NCBI GenBank assembly: GCA_019749835.1
Contig: JAIEPJ010000087.1
Span: 44,327-108,326 of the forward strand
Source: Phreatobacter sp.
GTDB taxonomy: Bacteria; Pseudomonadota; Alphaproteobacteria; Rhizobiales; Phreatobacteraceae
DNA: 64,000 nucleotides
Direction: 5' to 3'
The position numbers and the translations under genes are program-made. Shown in pieces: positions 16,985 through 26,648 of the stretch. The first letter of the stretch is position 1. Every line of letters begins with the position of its first letter. The notes under the pieces were generated by a model. It ran no database searches. It worked only from the letters and a program-made list of their open reading frames with translations, and was not told the origin of the DNA.

Positions 16985-18388
16985 ATGTCCCGCATTCTGA
17001 CCGACGATCTCCCCTTCGATCTGACCGTGCCGGTCGCCATCGTCGGCGGCGGGGCGGCCGGGCTCTGCGCGGCGCTGGCCGCCCGGGAGGCTGGCATCGA
17101 TCCGGTGGTCTTCGAACGCGATGCGCTGCCCCAGGGCTCGACGGCCCTCTCGGCGGGCCTCATCCCCGCAGCCGGCACCGCGGCGCAGCGTGCTGCCGGC
17201 ATCGTCGATAGCGTCGAGGCCTTTGCCCGCGACATCCAGGCCAAGGCCCATGGCGCGGCCGACCCGGTCGTGCTGAAGGTGGTGACGGAGGGCGCCGGCC
17301 TGGCCATCGACTGGCTCACCGAGCGCCATGGCCTCGCCTTCACCGTCGTCGCCGACTTTTCCTATCCCGGCCATTCCGCCCGGCGCATGCACGGCCTGGC
17401 CTCGCGCGCCGGGGGCGAGCTCATCGACCGGCTGCGCGCCGCCGCCGAATTCGCCGGTATCGACATCGTCACCGGGGCGCGTGTCGACGCCCTCGTCGCG
17501 ACGCCGGAAGGGCGTGTCCGCGGCCTGGTGGTGGCGCGCCCCGACGGGTCGGAGGAACGCATCGGCTGCGACGCCCTCGTCCTCGCCTGCAACGGTTACG
17601 GCGGCAACAAGGACCTCGTCGCAGAGCACATCCCGGCGCTCAAGGACGCGCTCTATTTCGGCCATCCCGGCAACCAGGGCGACGCGGTGATCTGGGGGCA
17701 GGAACTGGGCGCTGCGCTGCGTCACATGAGCGGGCATCAGGGCCATGGGTCCGTCGCGCATCCCCACGGCATCCTCGTCTCCTGGGCGGTGATCATGGAG
17801 GGCGGGTGCCAGATCAACGCGGCGGGAGAGCGCTTCTGGAACGAGGCTTCCGGCTATTCCGAGGCTGCGCTTGCCGTGCTCGGTCAGCCCGGCGGCATCG
17901 CCTGGGACCTGTTCGACGCCCGCATCGCCGGCATCGCCCGCCAGTTCGAGGACTTCCGCCGGGCCGAGGCGGCGGGCGCCGTTCTTCACGCGGAATCGAT
18001 GGATGAACTGGCGGCGCGCCTCAGCATTCCGCCCCAAGTGATTCGCGCGACTCTCGAATCCATCGCCGATCTCAAGCAGTGTCGAGGCACTGACGGCTTC
18101 GGCCGCGACTGGTCGGGCGTTCCCGACCTCGCGCCGCCCTACTGCGCCGTGAAGGTCACCGGCGCGCTGTTCCACACCCAGGGCGGCCTCGCCGTGGACG
18201 GTGCCGCGCGGGTGCTGCGGAAGGGTGGCACGCCGCTCCCCAATCTTTTCGCGGCAGGGGGCGCCGCGGTGGGGGTGTCGGGACCGGACGCCTCCGGCTA
18301 TCTTTCCGGCAACGGGCTCCTGACGGCCGTGGTGCTGGGACGCATCGCCGGCCGTGAGGCGGCCCATCTCATCAGCGCCGAACCCTGA
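16985..18388 (+). CDS. FAD-dependent dehydrogenase (fumarate reductase/succinate dehydrogenase flavoprotein family)
   Basis: A 467-residue flavoprotein. The Rossmann FAD-binding motif VAIVGGGAAGLCAALAARE is near residue 15; STALSAGLIPAAGT follows, and the C-terminal FAD motif NLFAAGGAAVGVSGPDASGYLSGNG appears in segments near residue 420. LFHTQGGLAVDG matches the substrate and hydride-transfer region of the fumarate reductase, 3-ketosteroid dehydrogenase and tricarballylate dehydrogenase family. No signal peptide. It closes the catabolic operon, seven bases after the isochorismatase-fold gene, and likely oxidises or reduces a C-C bond next to a carboxylate or ketone. Confidence 0.87.
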   Translation: MSRILTDDLPFDLTVPVAIVGGGAAGLCAALAAREAGIDPVVFERDALPQGSTALSAGLIPAAGTAAQRAAGIVDSVEAFARDIQAKAHGAADPVVLKVVTEGAGLAIDWLTERHGLAFTVVADFSYPGHSARRMHGLASRAGGELIDRLRAAAEFAGIDIVTGARVDALVATPEGRVRGLVVARPDGSEERIGCDALVLACNGYGGNKDLVAEHIPALKDALYFGHPGNQGDAVIWGQELGAALRHMSGHQGHGSVAHPHGILVSWAVIMEGGCQINAAGERFWNEASGYSEAALAVLGQPGGIAWDLFDARIAGIARQFEDFRRAEAAGAVLHAESMDELAARLSIPPQVIRATLESIADLKQCRGTDGFGRDWSGVPDLAPPYCAVKVTGALFHTQGGLAVDGAARVLRKGGTPLPNLFAAGGAAVGVSGPDASGYLSGNGLLTAVVLGRIAGREAAHLISAEP

Positions 18389-18395
18389 GAGCCCC

Positions 18396-20315
18396 ATGCC
18401 CGTCGACCTCGAGGCCCTGAAGCCGCTCCTCGCCCGTGTCCGCGTCACCCCGCCGGGCAAGACCGCCGACGGCTGGATGGCGGCCGCCTGTCCCGGTGCG
18501 AGCGCCGCCGACAGGCAGGTGATCGCCGCCGCGCTCGCGGCATTGCCTCAGCCCGGCCGGACGCGTGACGCCGCCCGCATTCCGGCGCTGCAGAAGATCC
18601 TGAAGAAGGAAAAGCTCGCGGCCTTCCTCGTGCCGCGTGCCGACGAGCATCAGGGCGAGTATCTCGTGGCCCGCGCCGAGCGGCTGCAATGGCTCACCGG
18701 CTTTTCCGGATCGGCCGGATTCGCCATTATCCTGCAGAAGGAGGCCGCACTCTTCGTCGACGGCCGCTACACGCTCCAGGCACCGGCCGAGACGGATGCC
18801 TCGGTCATTGAATGCCGCCACTTCAAGAAGCCGCCCGCCATCGAGTGGCTGGCCGGCAAGGTCAAGGCGGGTGACCGCGTCGGTTTCGATCCGCGCATCA
18901 CGCCGGTGAAGGAGGCCGAGCGCTGGCGCGAGGCGCTCGGCAAGGCGGGTGCCGCGCTCGTGGCGCTCGACGGCAATCCGATCGACGCGATCTGGACCGG
19001 TCAGCCCGGTGACCCATTCTCCGCCATCCATGCCCAGCCGTTGAAATTTGCCGGCGAGGCGAGTGGCGACAAGCGTTCCCGCATCGGTCAGGAGATTGCC
19101 GCGCGCGGCGCCAGAGCGGCCGTGCTGAACCAGCTCGATTCCATCGCGTGGTTGCTCAATGTGCGCGGTGGCGATACCCCGGCGACGCCGCTGGTCCAGA
19201 GCTTCCTGATCCTCGCCGCTGACGGCCACGCCACCTGGTTCGTCGACCAGGCCAAGTTCACGCCCGGCCTTGCCGCCCATCTCGGCAACGGCGTGACCGT
19301 GCGCCCCCTGGAGGCTTTCGCCGAGGGACTGCAGGAATGGTCCGGAAAGGCCGTGACCATCGAACCGGAGACCGCGACCGCCTGGATCGCCGACCGGCTG
19401 ACGGCGGCGGGCGCCACCCTGATTCATGGCCAGGATCCATCGGTCCTGCCCAAGGCGCGCAAGAACCGGGTGGAACTCGCGGGCACTCGCAAGGCGCATG
19501 CCCGCGACGGCGCGGCGATGGCGCGCTTCCTCCACTGGATCGACCGTGAGGCGGTCGGCCAGGGCGAGCTCGCCGTCATGGCGAAGCTGGAGGAGATTCG
19601 CGGCACCGACGCCCTCCACCGCGGCGCGAGCTTCACCACCATTGCCGGAGCCGGCTCGAATGGCGCCATCGTCCACTATCGGTCCTCGCCGGCGACCGAA
19701 CGGAAGGTCGAAAAGGGCACGTTCCTCCTCATCGATTCCGGCGCGCAATATCTGGACGGGACCACGGACATCACCCGCACCGTCGCCGTGGGCGGCGTGC
19801 CGAAGCGTCTCAGGGAGCACTACACGCTCGTCCTCAAGGGCCATATCGCCGTGGCCACCGCGCGCTTTCCGACGGGAACCGGTGGCATCGCCATCGACGG
19901 TTTCGCCCGCCGCGCGCTCTGGCAGGCTGGCCTCGACTTTGACCATGGCACCGGCCACGGCGTTGGCGTCTATCTCGGCGTGCATGAGGGGCCGGCGCGC
20001 ATCTCGCCCCTGTCGCAGGTCCCACTCGAGCCTGGCATGATCCTGTCCAACGAGCCCGGCTTCTACGAGACCGGCTCCCATGGAATCCGTCTGGAAAACC
20101 TGATCGTTGTCACCGAGAGCGCCAAGCCCGGCTTCCTGGAATTCGAGACGATCACCTTCTGCCCCTTCGACCGCCGCGCGATCGTGGCGGCGCTGCTCAC
20201 CGCGGCCGAGCGGCAATGGCTGGATGCCTATCACGCGCGGACCTGGAGCCTGCTGGAGGGGCGCCTGTCCGGCTCCGACCGCGCCTGGTTGAAACGCATG
20301 ACGGCGCCGCTTTAG
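18396..20315 (+). CDS. Aminopeptidase P family protein (M24B, Xaa-Pro aminopeptidase)
   Basis: A 639-residue three-domain peptidase. Two N-terminal creatinase-like domains (about residues 55-180 and 190-340) precede the C-terminal pita-bread M24 domain. Metal ligands are visible in LIDSGAQYLDGTTDITRT (two Asp), GTGHGVGVYLGVHEG (His), LSNEPGFYE and GIRLENL (two Glu). It removes N-terminal residues from Xaa-Pro peptides in the cytoplasm. It begins seven bases after the FAD dehydrogenase but is a housekeeping-type gene, so co-transcription may be incidental. The N-terminal extension of about 50 residues is usual in alphaproteobacterial members. Confidence 0.94.
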   Translation: MPVDLEALKPLLARVRVTPPGKTADGWMAAACPGASAADRQVIAAALAALPQPGRTRDAARIPALQKILKKEKLAAFLVPRADEHQGEYLVARAERLQWLTGFSGSAGFAIILQKEAALFVDGRYTLQAPAETDASVIECRHFKKPPAIEWLAGKVKAGDRVGFDPRITPVKEAERWREALGKAGAALVALDGNPIDAIWTGQPGDPFSAIHAQPLKFAGEASGDKRSRIGQEIAARGARAAVLNQLDSIAWLLNVRGGDTPATPLVQSFLILAADGHATWFVDQAKFTPGLAAHLGNGVTVRPLEAFAEGLQEWSGKAVTIEPETATAWIADRLTAAGATLIHGQDPSVLPKARKNRVELAGTRKAHARDGAAMARFLHWIDREAVGQGELAVMAKLEEIRGTDALHRGASFTTIAGAGSNGAIVHYRSSPATERKVEKGTFLLIDSGAQYLDGTTDITRTVAVGGVPKRLREHYTLVLKGHIAVATARFPTGTGGIAIDGFARRALWQAGLDFDHGTGHGVGVYLGVHEGPARISPLSQVPLEPGMILSNEPGFYETGSHGIRLENLIVVTESAKPGFLEFETITFCPFDRRAIVAALLTAAERQWLDAYHARTWSLLEGRLSGSDRAWLKRMTAPL

Positions 20316-20447
20316 GCGGCCGATTGCCGGGATGGCGGGCAGTCGCGCCCAAAAGTTGTATTTTTTCGGCAGCGTCGGTCGCATCGTACCGTTTTGTTAA
20401 CGGCATTCCCCGATGGTTTGAGTGAAATTCATTCTTCCGGGGCTACT

Positions 20448-22151
20448 ATGCACTTACTGTCTCGTCTTCCTCTCGCCGCGCGGGTAGCCGCCCTCGCGGC
20501 ACTCGTCATTGCTGCCGTTGGCCTCGGCTCCGGCTTCTATGCGGTGTCGCAGATCGACGCCCGCATGGCCGAGATCGTCGAAGGCCAGGTCACCGACCGC
20601 AGCCTCCAGATGAGTCGTGCCGCGGAGCTCGCGCTTCCCGATGGCAAGATGGATCGCGCCAGCGCGACTGGTCCGGTCGTGCGCATCCGCGCCAGCGCCC
20701 TGCCGGCCGAGGGAGACCACCGGATCGTCGATCACGCCGCCGATGGCGCGTCCCTGTTCCGCCGCGATCCGGCGACGGGTGACCTGGTCCGCTTCTCTTC
20801 GTCCGTGCGGGACCAGCAGGGCAACCGCGTCATGGGATCGCGCATCCCGGCCTCCTCGCCCATTGCGCAGGCCATCGGCCGTGGCGAGGTGCTGACCGAC
20901 CACATCGTCGTGGGCAACATCCCGCGCATCGCCCGTTATGTGCCGATCGTCACGCCCGACAACCGCATCCTCGGCGCTCTCGGCGCCGGTGTCAGCAAGG
21001 CCAATGCTGACGCCTCGGCCGCCAGCATGCGGGAAGGCGTGATCATCGCCATGGCCCTGCTGGCCATCATTGCCGCGGTTGGCGTGTTCTTCCTGCTGAC
21101 GCATTTCCTCAAGCCGGTGCGCGAGGCCGCCGCTGCGATCAGCGGTCTCGCCGAGGACCGCTCGGTCGACCTCTCGCGCCATGCTGGCCGTCAGGACGAG
21201 ATCGGACTCATCGCCCGCGCCGTCGGCGGTCTCGCCCAGAGCCTCGCCGAACGTGCGCAGATGCGGAGTGCCGAAGACCAGCGCAGCGCTGCCGAACTGG
21301 CACGTCGGGCGGCGATGGAGACGGCGGTCAGTCATTTTGATGCCGCCATCGGCTCGGTCATCGATCGCGTCGCCTCCCGCGCCGTCTCCGTTACGGGCGC
21401 GACAGGTACGGTCACGGCCGCTGGTGAAGCAGCCGAGACCGGCGTGCGCGAGACCGTGCAGGCGACCGAGGAGACGCTGCACCGCGTCACCGGAATCGCC
21501 GGTGCGACGGAGGAGCTGAATGCCGCCATCGTCGAGATCCGCCGTCAGACCGAAGAGGCGATGAAGGTTTCTTCCGAGGCGACTCAGGCGGTCGAATCCG
21601 CCTCCAGCGATGTCTCCGGTCTCGCCGCCATGGGCGAGAAGATCGGCGCCGTCGTCGAGTTGATCCGCGCCATCGCCGAGCAGACCAACCTCTTGGCCCT
21701 CAATGCCACGATCGAGGCCGCCCGTGCCGGCGAGGCCGGCCGTGGCTTCGCCGTGGTCGCCTCGGAGGTGAAGCAGCTTGCATCCCAGACCGCCCGTGCC
21801 ACCGAGGATATCGCTGCCCAGGTCGCTTCGATCCAGCAGGCGACCGGTCGCAGCGTCGCCTCGATGGGCGGCATCACCGAGACGGTCGTGCGCATGCGTC
21901 GGGCAAGCGAGGCCATCTCCACCGCCATCGACCAGCAGGCCCAGGCGACCCAGGAGATCGGCGTCAGCGTCGAGGGCACTGCTTCTGTCGCCCAGACCGC
22001 GGGCAAGTCCATCGGTACCGTGTCGGAGCGCCTGAAGGCCACGGGGTCGGCGATGGGCGCCCTCAACGATGTGGCCAAGGGCCTCGAGGGCGACATTGCC
22101 GGTCTTCGCCAGGCGGTCGGCACCTTCCTCAAGGAGGTCAAGGCGGCCTGA
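20448..22151 (+). CDS. Methyl-accepting chemotaxis protein
   Basis: A 567-residue transmembrane chemoreceptor. An N-terminal membrane helix (about residues 8-30) is followed by a periplasmic single-Cache-like sensor of about 160 residues ([36 protein letters not shown]), a second membrane helix ([19 protein letters not shown], about residue 200), a HAMP domain and a full signalling domain with the tip [19 protein letters not shown] near residue 410. The operon context suggests it may sense solutes consumed nearby. An in-frame start at 20394 is possible but adds no domain. A strong terminator follows. Confidence 0.94.
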   Translation: MHLLSRLPLAARVAALAALVIAAVGLGSGFYAVSQIDARMAEIVEGQVTDRSLQMSRAAELALPDGKMDRASATGPVVRIRASALPAEGDHRIVDHAADGASLFRRDPATGDLVRFSSSVRDQQGNRVMGSRIPASSPIAQAIGRGEVLTDHIVVGNIPRIARYVPIVTPDNRILGALGAGVSKANADASAASMREGVIIAMALLAIIAAVGVFFLLTHFLKPVREAAAAISGLAEDRSVDLSRHAGRQDEIGLIARAVGGLAQSLAERAQMRSAEDQRSAAELARRAAMETAVSHFDAAIGSVIDRVASRAVSVTGATGTVTAAGEAAETGVRETVQATEETLHRVTGIAGATEELNAAIVEIRRQTEEAMKVSSEATQAVESASSDVSGLAAMGEKIGAVVELIRAIAEQTNLLALNATIEAARAGEAGRGFAVVASEVKQLASQTARATEDIAAQVASIQQATGRSVASMGGITETVVRMRRASEAISTAIDQQAQATQEIGVSVEGTASVAQTAGKSIGTVSERLKATGSAMGALNDVAKGLEGDIAGLRQAVGTFLKEVKAA

Positions 22152-22180
22152 GCCTCGGTCCGCCTTCCAGATCTGTCAGG

Positions 22181-22205
22181 GATGGCCGGGCATTGCCCGG
22201 CCATC
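22181..22205. terminator. Bidirectional terminator between the chemoreceptor and amidase genes
   Basis: Perfect 11-bp stem (GATGGCCGGGC / GCCCGGCCATC) with loop ATT, followed by GTCGTTT, between two convergent genes. It can serve both strands. Confidence 0.75.
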
Positions 22206-22221
22206 GTCGTTTGAAGCCGCC

Positions 22222-23523
22222 TCAGCCGGCGAAGACCTTTTCCACCGCCGCGGCCATGCGCAGCAGCCGGCGGTCCTGCCCGGCCAGCGCCGTCAGCATG
22301 AAGCCGACGGGAAGGCCCTTCACCTGAGGGCAGGGGATCGAGATTCCGGTGAACGTGAAGACATTGCCGACGGTGGTATTGCGCAGCATGAGGCCGTTGG
22401 CGGTCCAGAACTGGTCGTCGGATGCGATCAGATCGGAAATCTTCGGCGCCCGGATCGGCGTCGTCGGCAGGATGAGAGCGTCGATATCGGCGAGCCTGTC
22501 ACGCATGCGGGCAACCAGTTCCGCCCGCTTGTTGACGAGGCGGATATAGTCCGGGGCGGCGGCCTTGGCACCGATGCGCACGCGCGCCAGGACCCGCGGA
22601 TCAAAGTCCCGCGCCCTGTCCTCCATCCATTCCGCATGCACGGCCGCCGCCTCCATGGCGACGAAGGGGGCTTTCGCCATGGCGTCGGCGAGTTCCTGCA
22701 GGAGGTCCTCGATCGAGATGTCGGAGACGCGGGCACCAGCCCTGGTGAGGCGGGCGGCGGAGGCCTCAAAGGCCTGTTCGACCTCCGGCTCCATCTGCCC
22801 GAACAGGCGGCCGCGCGGGATTGCCAGCCTGAGCCCAGCCAGCGGCGCGGGCGTCAGGGTCCACGGCTGCTCGCCGGCGAGGACCGCGTCGGTGGCGGCG
22901 CAGTCGGCGACGGTCTTCGCCAATGGTCCGATCGTGTCGAGCGCGTAGGAGAGGGGAAAGGCACCCTCGAGGGGGATCCGGCCATAGGTCGGCTTGAACC
23001 CGACGCAGCCGTTCAGTGCCGCGGGAATGCGGATCGACCCGCCGGTATCCGAGCCCAGGCCCATGCGGGCCGTGCCTTCGGCGGCCGAGACGCCGGCGCC
23101 CGACGAGGATCCGCCGGGGACCCGGCTCTTGTCGGCGGCATTGCCGGGCGTGCCGAAATGCGGATTGATGCCGATGCCCGAAAAGGCGAACTCGCTCATG
23201 TTGGTCTTGCCGACGATGACCACGCCGGCCTGGCGCAGGCGCGCCACGGTCGGTGCATCGGCGCTCGCCGCCGGCCGTGAGCGCAGGATGGTGGAGCCCG
23301 CCGTGGTCACCTCGCCGGCGACGTCGAACAGGTCCTTGATGGAGATGACCCAACCGTCGAGCGGTGACAGTTTCACGCCCGCCTTGGCGCGTGCATCGGC
23401 CGCGTCCGCTTCGGCCCGCGCCCGCTCCGCATAGACCTTCGTGTAGGTGACCCGGCCGTCGGATGAGGGGTCGTCGATGCGGGCGAGCGAGGCTTCGAGG
23501 GCGTCGCGGACGGAGGTAGGCAT
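22222..23523 (-). CDS. Amidase (amidase-signature family)
   Basis: A 433-residue serine hydrolase of the amidase-signature family. The Ser-cisSer-Lys triad is visible: Lys in VISIKDLFDV (about residue 65), cis-Ser in PGGSSSGAGVS and the nucleophilic Ser in GSDTGGSIRIPA (about residue 160), followed by GCVGFKPTYGRI. The family hydrolyses amides, carbamates and acyl amino acids, and includes GatA, but no gatB or gatC is nearby. The ATG at the head of the conserved part is used; the frame is open for 16 more residues. It is last in an apparent operon with two M20 peptidases. Confidence 0.92.
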   Translation of the reverse strand: MPTSVRDALEASLARIDDPSSDGRVTYTKVYAERARAEADAADARAKAGVKLSPLDGWVISIKDLFDVAGEVTTAGSTILRSRPAASADAPTVARLRQAGVVIVGKTNMSEFAFSGIGINPHFGTPGNAADKSRVPGGSSSGAGVSAAEGTARMGLGSDTGGSIRIPAALNGCVGFKPTYGRIPLEGAFPLSYALDTIGPLAKTVADCAATDAVLAGEQPWTLTPAPLAGLRLAIPRGRLFGQMEPEVEQAFEASAARLTRAGARVSDISIEDLLQELADAMAKAPFVAMEAAAVHAEWMEDRARDFDPRVLARVRIGAKAAAPDYIRLVNKRAELVARMRDRLADIDALILPTTPIRAPKISDLIASDDQFWTANGLMLRNTTVGNVFTFTGISIPCPQVKGLPVGFMLTALAGQDRRLLRMAAAVEKVFAG

Positions 23524-23610
23524 AGACGGCACTCCAGGCGGGTTGGGTATGGGGACTGTCGGCAATGGCAATGGTTCAGGTCAAGGCGGCTGTACCGGGG
23601 GCAGTCCCCC

Positions 23611-24894
23611 TCACGCCGGCTCGGTGCCGCACCATTCGGCGACAAACAGCGCCATGGATTTGGTCGCCTTGCGCACGCTCTCGATGGAGAAGCGCTCGTC
23701 GAAGCCGTGGACGCGCTCCGCCGAGGGGCCGTAGTTGAGCGTCGGGATCTTGTCGAAGAGCGCATAGACGCGCCCGTCGAGATAGGCGGGCGTGACGCTC
23801 TCCTTGAGCGGCTCGCCCCAGGCGCGCTGGTGCGCGCGTGCCAGCACAGCCTCGGCCTCGGAACCGGGTGCGAGGATATAGCCCTCGGTGGTGAAGCCGT
23901 TCCAGGCGATCTTCGGCGGGTTGTTGGCGAGAAAGCGGTCCGCGCGCGCCGCCTTGGCGATCGTGTCCTCGATGGCGCGCATCATCTCCTGCGGCGTCTC
24001 GCCGGGAAAGATCGAGATGCGGCAGTCGACCGTGCACCACGCCGGTACGGAGGAGGCCCAGTCGCCGCCCTTGATCTTGCCGATATTGAGATTGATCGGG
24101 TGCGGCTCGTCCTTGAACAGCGGGTGGTTCGGTGTCTTGGTGTTCCAGAAGGCCTCGAGTTCACGCAGCTTGCCGATGATGCCGAAGGCCGCCTCGATGG
24201 CGTTCTGGCCTGCGCCCGCCTCGCGCACATGGACCGGATGGCCCTGCACGGTGAACTGGAACCAGACGACGCCGACATTGCCGCGGGTGATCTTGCCCTG
24301 GCTCGGCTCGGGGATCAGCGCCGCTTCCGCCTTGTAGCCGCGCAGGTGGCATTGCAGCGCCCCGTTGCCGGTCGATTCCTCCTCGACCACCGACTGCACA
24401 TAGACTGTCGCCGCCGGTTGCAGGCCCGTGCGCTTCAGGGCGTCGAAGACGGCGACCATGGCGCCATGGCCAGCCTTCATGTCGCCGGCGCCGCGGCCAT
24501 AGAACCAGTCGCCGTCGATGCGTGGCTCGTAGGGCGGCGAGGTCCACATCTCCAGCGGCCCCGGCGGCACGATGTCGATATGGCCTTGCATGATCAGGCT
24601 GCGGCCGGTTTCCGCCTTGGGGCGGTGGATGCCGACGACGATCGGCGCGGTTGAATGGGTGTCCGAGAAGGGCGAACCGCCGGGATGGCGCTTGATCGCC
24701 TCCTCGTCCATGGCGAAGCGCTCCATCGCGAAGCCGCGCTTGCGCAGTTCCTGGAACACGAAGTCCTGCACCGCATGCTCGTCGCCGCGCTGGGAGGGAT
24801 AGCGCACCAGCGTCTTCAGATAGTCGAGCTGGGCGTCGAACCCGTCATCGACGGCCTTGACGATGCGGTCGGCGAGGGCGGGATCGAGGGCCAT
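23611..24894 (-). CDS. M20 family peptidase/deacylase (ArgE/DapE type), copy 2
   Basis: A 427-residue metallohydrolase of the ArgE/DapE/ACY1 family. The metal site is seen in MQGHIDIVPPGP (His-x-Asp), GRGAGDMKAG (bridging Asp) and VVEEESTGNGAL (Glu-Glu; the first is the general base). These cytoplasmic enzymes hydrolyse N-acyl amino acids, N-succinyl diamines or dipeptides. It is a clear tandem paralogue of the gene immediately upstream, with conserved blocks over the whole length and the same start (M-x-LDPALAD). The longer open frame upstream reads through that neighbour's coding region and is rejected. Confidence 0.92.
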   Translation of the reverse strand: MALDPALADRIVKAVDDGFDAQLDYLKTLVRYPSQRGDEHAVQDFVFQELRKRGFAMERFAMDEEAIKRHPGGSPFSDTHSTAPIVVGIHRPKAETGRSLIMQGHIDIVPPGPLEMWTSPPYEPRIDGDWFYGRGAGDMKAGHGAMVAVFDALKRTGLQPAATVYVQSVVEEESTGNGALQCHLRGYKAEAALIPEPSQGKITRGNVGVVWFQFTVQGHPVHVREAGAGQNAIEAAFGIIGKLRELEAFWNTKTPNHPLFKDEPHPINLNIGKIKGGDWASSVPAWCTVDCRISIFPGETPQEMMRAIEDTIAKAARADRFLANNPPKIAWNGFTTEGYILAPGSEAEAVLARAHQRAWGEPLKESVTPAYLDGRVYALFDKIPTLNYGPSAERVHGFDERFSIESVRKATKSMALFVAEWCGTEPA

Positions 24895-24932
24895 GGGGTT
24901 TTGCTCCGGGCAGAGGTCGATGAAGGTGAGGG

Positions 24933-26222
24933 TCAGGACGCGATCGGCTCGGTGCCGCACCATTCGGCGACGAAGAGAGCCATCGTCCGGGTGACGCGGC
25001 GCATGCTGCTGATCGAGAAACGCTCGTCGAAGCCGTGGATATTCTCCGAGATCGGGCCGTAGCAGAGCGCCGGAATCTTGTCGTAGAGCGCATAGACGCG
25101 GGTATCGAGATAGCCGGGCGTGACGAGGTCCTGGAGCGGCGTGCCGGTTGCCGTCTCGTGGGCGCGTGCGAGCACGCTTTCCGCCTCCGAACCCGGCTGC
25201 AGCGCATAGCCCTCGGTGGTGAAGCCGGTGAAGGTGACACGCGGCGGATTGTTGGCGAGGAACCGGTCGGCCCGCGCCGCGCCGATGACCGCCTCCTCGA
25301 TGGCGCGCATCATCGTCTCGGCGCGCTCGCCCGGATAGATCGCGATACGGCAGTCGATGGCGCACCAGGCCGGCACCGACGAGGCCCAGTCGCCACCCTC
25401 GATCATGCCGATGTTCAGATTGATCGGGTGGTCAACGTCCTCGAAATGGCGGAACTCGGCCTTCTTCGCGTTCCAGCGGGCCTCGAGGTCGCGCAGCGCC
25501 CGGATGACGCCCTGTGTCGCCTCGATGGCGTTCTGCCCGGTCCCTGCCTGGCTGACATGGACGGGAAGGCCGGCCACCGCGACCCGGAACCAGACGACGC
25601 CGGTATTGGCGCGGATGAGCTTCTCGTCCTCCGGTTCGGGGATCAGGACCGCATCCGCCCTGTAGCCGCGCAAGTGGCACTGGAGCGCGCCGTTGCCGGT
25701 GGATTCCTCTTCCACCACGGACTGCACCGTGACGGTCGCTGCCGGCTGAAGCCCGATGCTGGCGAGCGCGTCGAAGACGGCGAACATGGCCGCATGGCCG
25801 GCCTTCATGTCGGCGCCGCCACGGCCATAGAACCAGTCGCCTTCGCTGTGCGGTTCGAAAGGATCGCGCGACCACAGGTCCCGCGGTCCCGGCGGGACGA
25901 CGTCGACATGGCTCTGCAGGATCAGTGTGCGGCCGGTTTCCACTTGCGGGCGGTGGATGCCGACGACGATCGGCGCGTCGGAATGGTCGGCCGTCACCGG
26001 CGATCCGCCGGGATGGCGGGCGAGGGCAGCAGGCTCCATGGCGAAGCGCTCGGTGGCCCAGCCGCGGCGCATCATCTCGGCGAGCACGAAGTCCTGGCAG
26101 GCGTGCTCGCGGCCGCGCGTCGAGGCAAAGCGGACGAGATCGGCCGTCAGCGCGATCTGGCGGTCGAACCCTGCATCAACGGCGGCGACGATTTGGTCGG
26201 CGAGGGCAGGATCGAGAGGCAT
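24933..26222 (-). CDS. M20 family peptidase/deacylase (ArgE/DapE type), copy 1
   Basis: A 429-residue paralogue of the downstream gene, separated by 38 bases. Metal-binding motifs: LQSHVDVVPPGP, GRGGADMKAGH and VVEEESTGNGAL; the C-terminal half has GGDWASSVPAWCAIDC, NNPPRVTFTGF and NIHGFDERFSI. The pair probably arose by local duplication and then diverged in the lid region. With the amidase it may break down N-acyl amino acids or amides. The ATG of the conserved MPLDPALADQ start is chosen; 74 residues of open frame upstream lie in a palindromic repeat and are not protein-like. Confidence 0.92.
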   Translation of the reverse strand: MPLDPALADQIVAAVDAGFDRQIALTADLVRFASTRGREHACQDFVLAEMMRRGWATERFAMEPAALARHPGGSPVTADHSDAPIVVGIHRPQVETGRTLILQSHVDVVPPGPRDLWSRDPFEPHSEGDWFYGRGGADMKAGHAAMFAVFDALASIGLQPAATVTVQSVVEEESTGNGALQCHLRGYRADAVLIPEPEDEKLIRANTGVVWFRVAVAGLPVHVSQAGTGQNAIEATQGVIRALRDLEARWNAKKAEFRHFEDVDHPINLNIGMIEGGDWASSVPAWCAIDCRIAIYPGERAETMMRAIEEAVIGAARADRFLANNPPRVTFTGFTTEGYALQPGSEAESVLARAHETATGTPLQDLVTPGYLDTRVYALYDKIPALCYGPISENIHGFDERFSISSMRRVTRTMALFVAEWCGTEPIAS

Positions 26223-26648
26223 GGCGGCTCCGGCGGGGAGGGGCGAGCCTAGCCGCGTACGGCCGCCGAGCAACCATCGCCGGTGCAGCCGTGCTGCGCG
26301 CCGGGTGGCGTATCGCGCAGCGGGGCGGAACCGGCGCTGCCTGTCGCCCTGCATCGGAGAAGTGCGTCCTTCGAGGCTCGCCACCGACGATGCTCGCGCA
26401 TCGCCGGGCTCGCACCGCAGGATGAGGAGGAAGGTGACCGGCATCAGCCGGAACCTTGGTACAAAGCATTCCCGCCCTCATCCCGAGGTGCGAGCCTGAC
26501 AGGCGAGCCTCGAAGGACGCACTTGCCTGATGCAAGTCTCGGAACTTCCAATGCGCCCGTGCAAACCACCCCGCCGCGCGCCGCCCTTGCCTCGGCCCGT
26601 CATCCGGGGATCATGGCGCAACCCTCTCGAGCCCGGTCGAATCCCGTC
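26223..26648. other. Intergenic region carrying a palindromic repeat element
   Basis: No supported gene in these 426 bases between divergent genes. The open frames here are low-complexity translations of a repeat. The central part holds the mosaic inverted repeat described separately; promoters for both neighbours must lie in the flanks, but no convincing -35/-10 pair stands out. Confidence 0.6.
26360..26524. repeat. Interspersed palindromic element with 23-bp perfect terminal inverted repeats
   Basis: Outer arms 26360-26382 and 26502-26524 are perfect reverse complements (23 bp; AAGTGCGTCCTTCGAGGCTC and its complement). An inner pair near 26410 (GCTCGCACCGCAGGATGAGG) and 26478 (CCTCATCCCGAGGTGCGAGC) is about 85 percent complementary. 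CTTCGAGG/GGATGAGG-containing palindromes are widespread between genes in Rhizobiales genomes. There is no transposase, so it is a non-autonomous or RNA-folding element. Confidence 0.8.
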
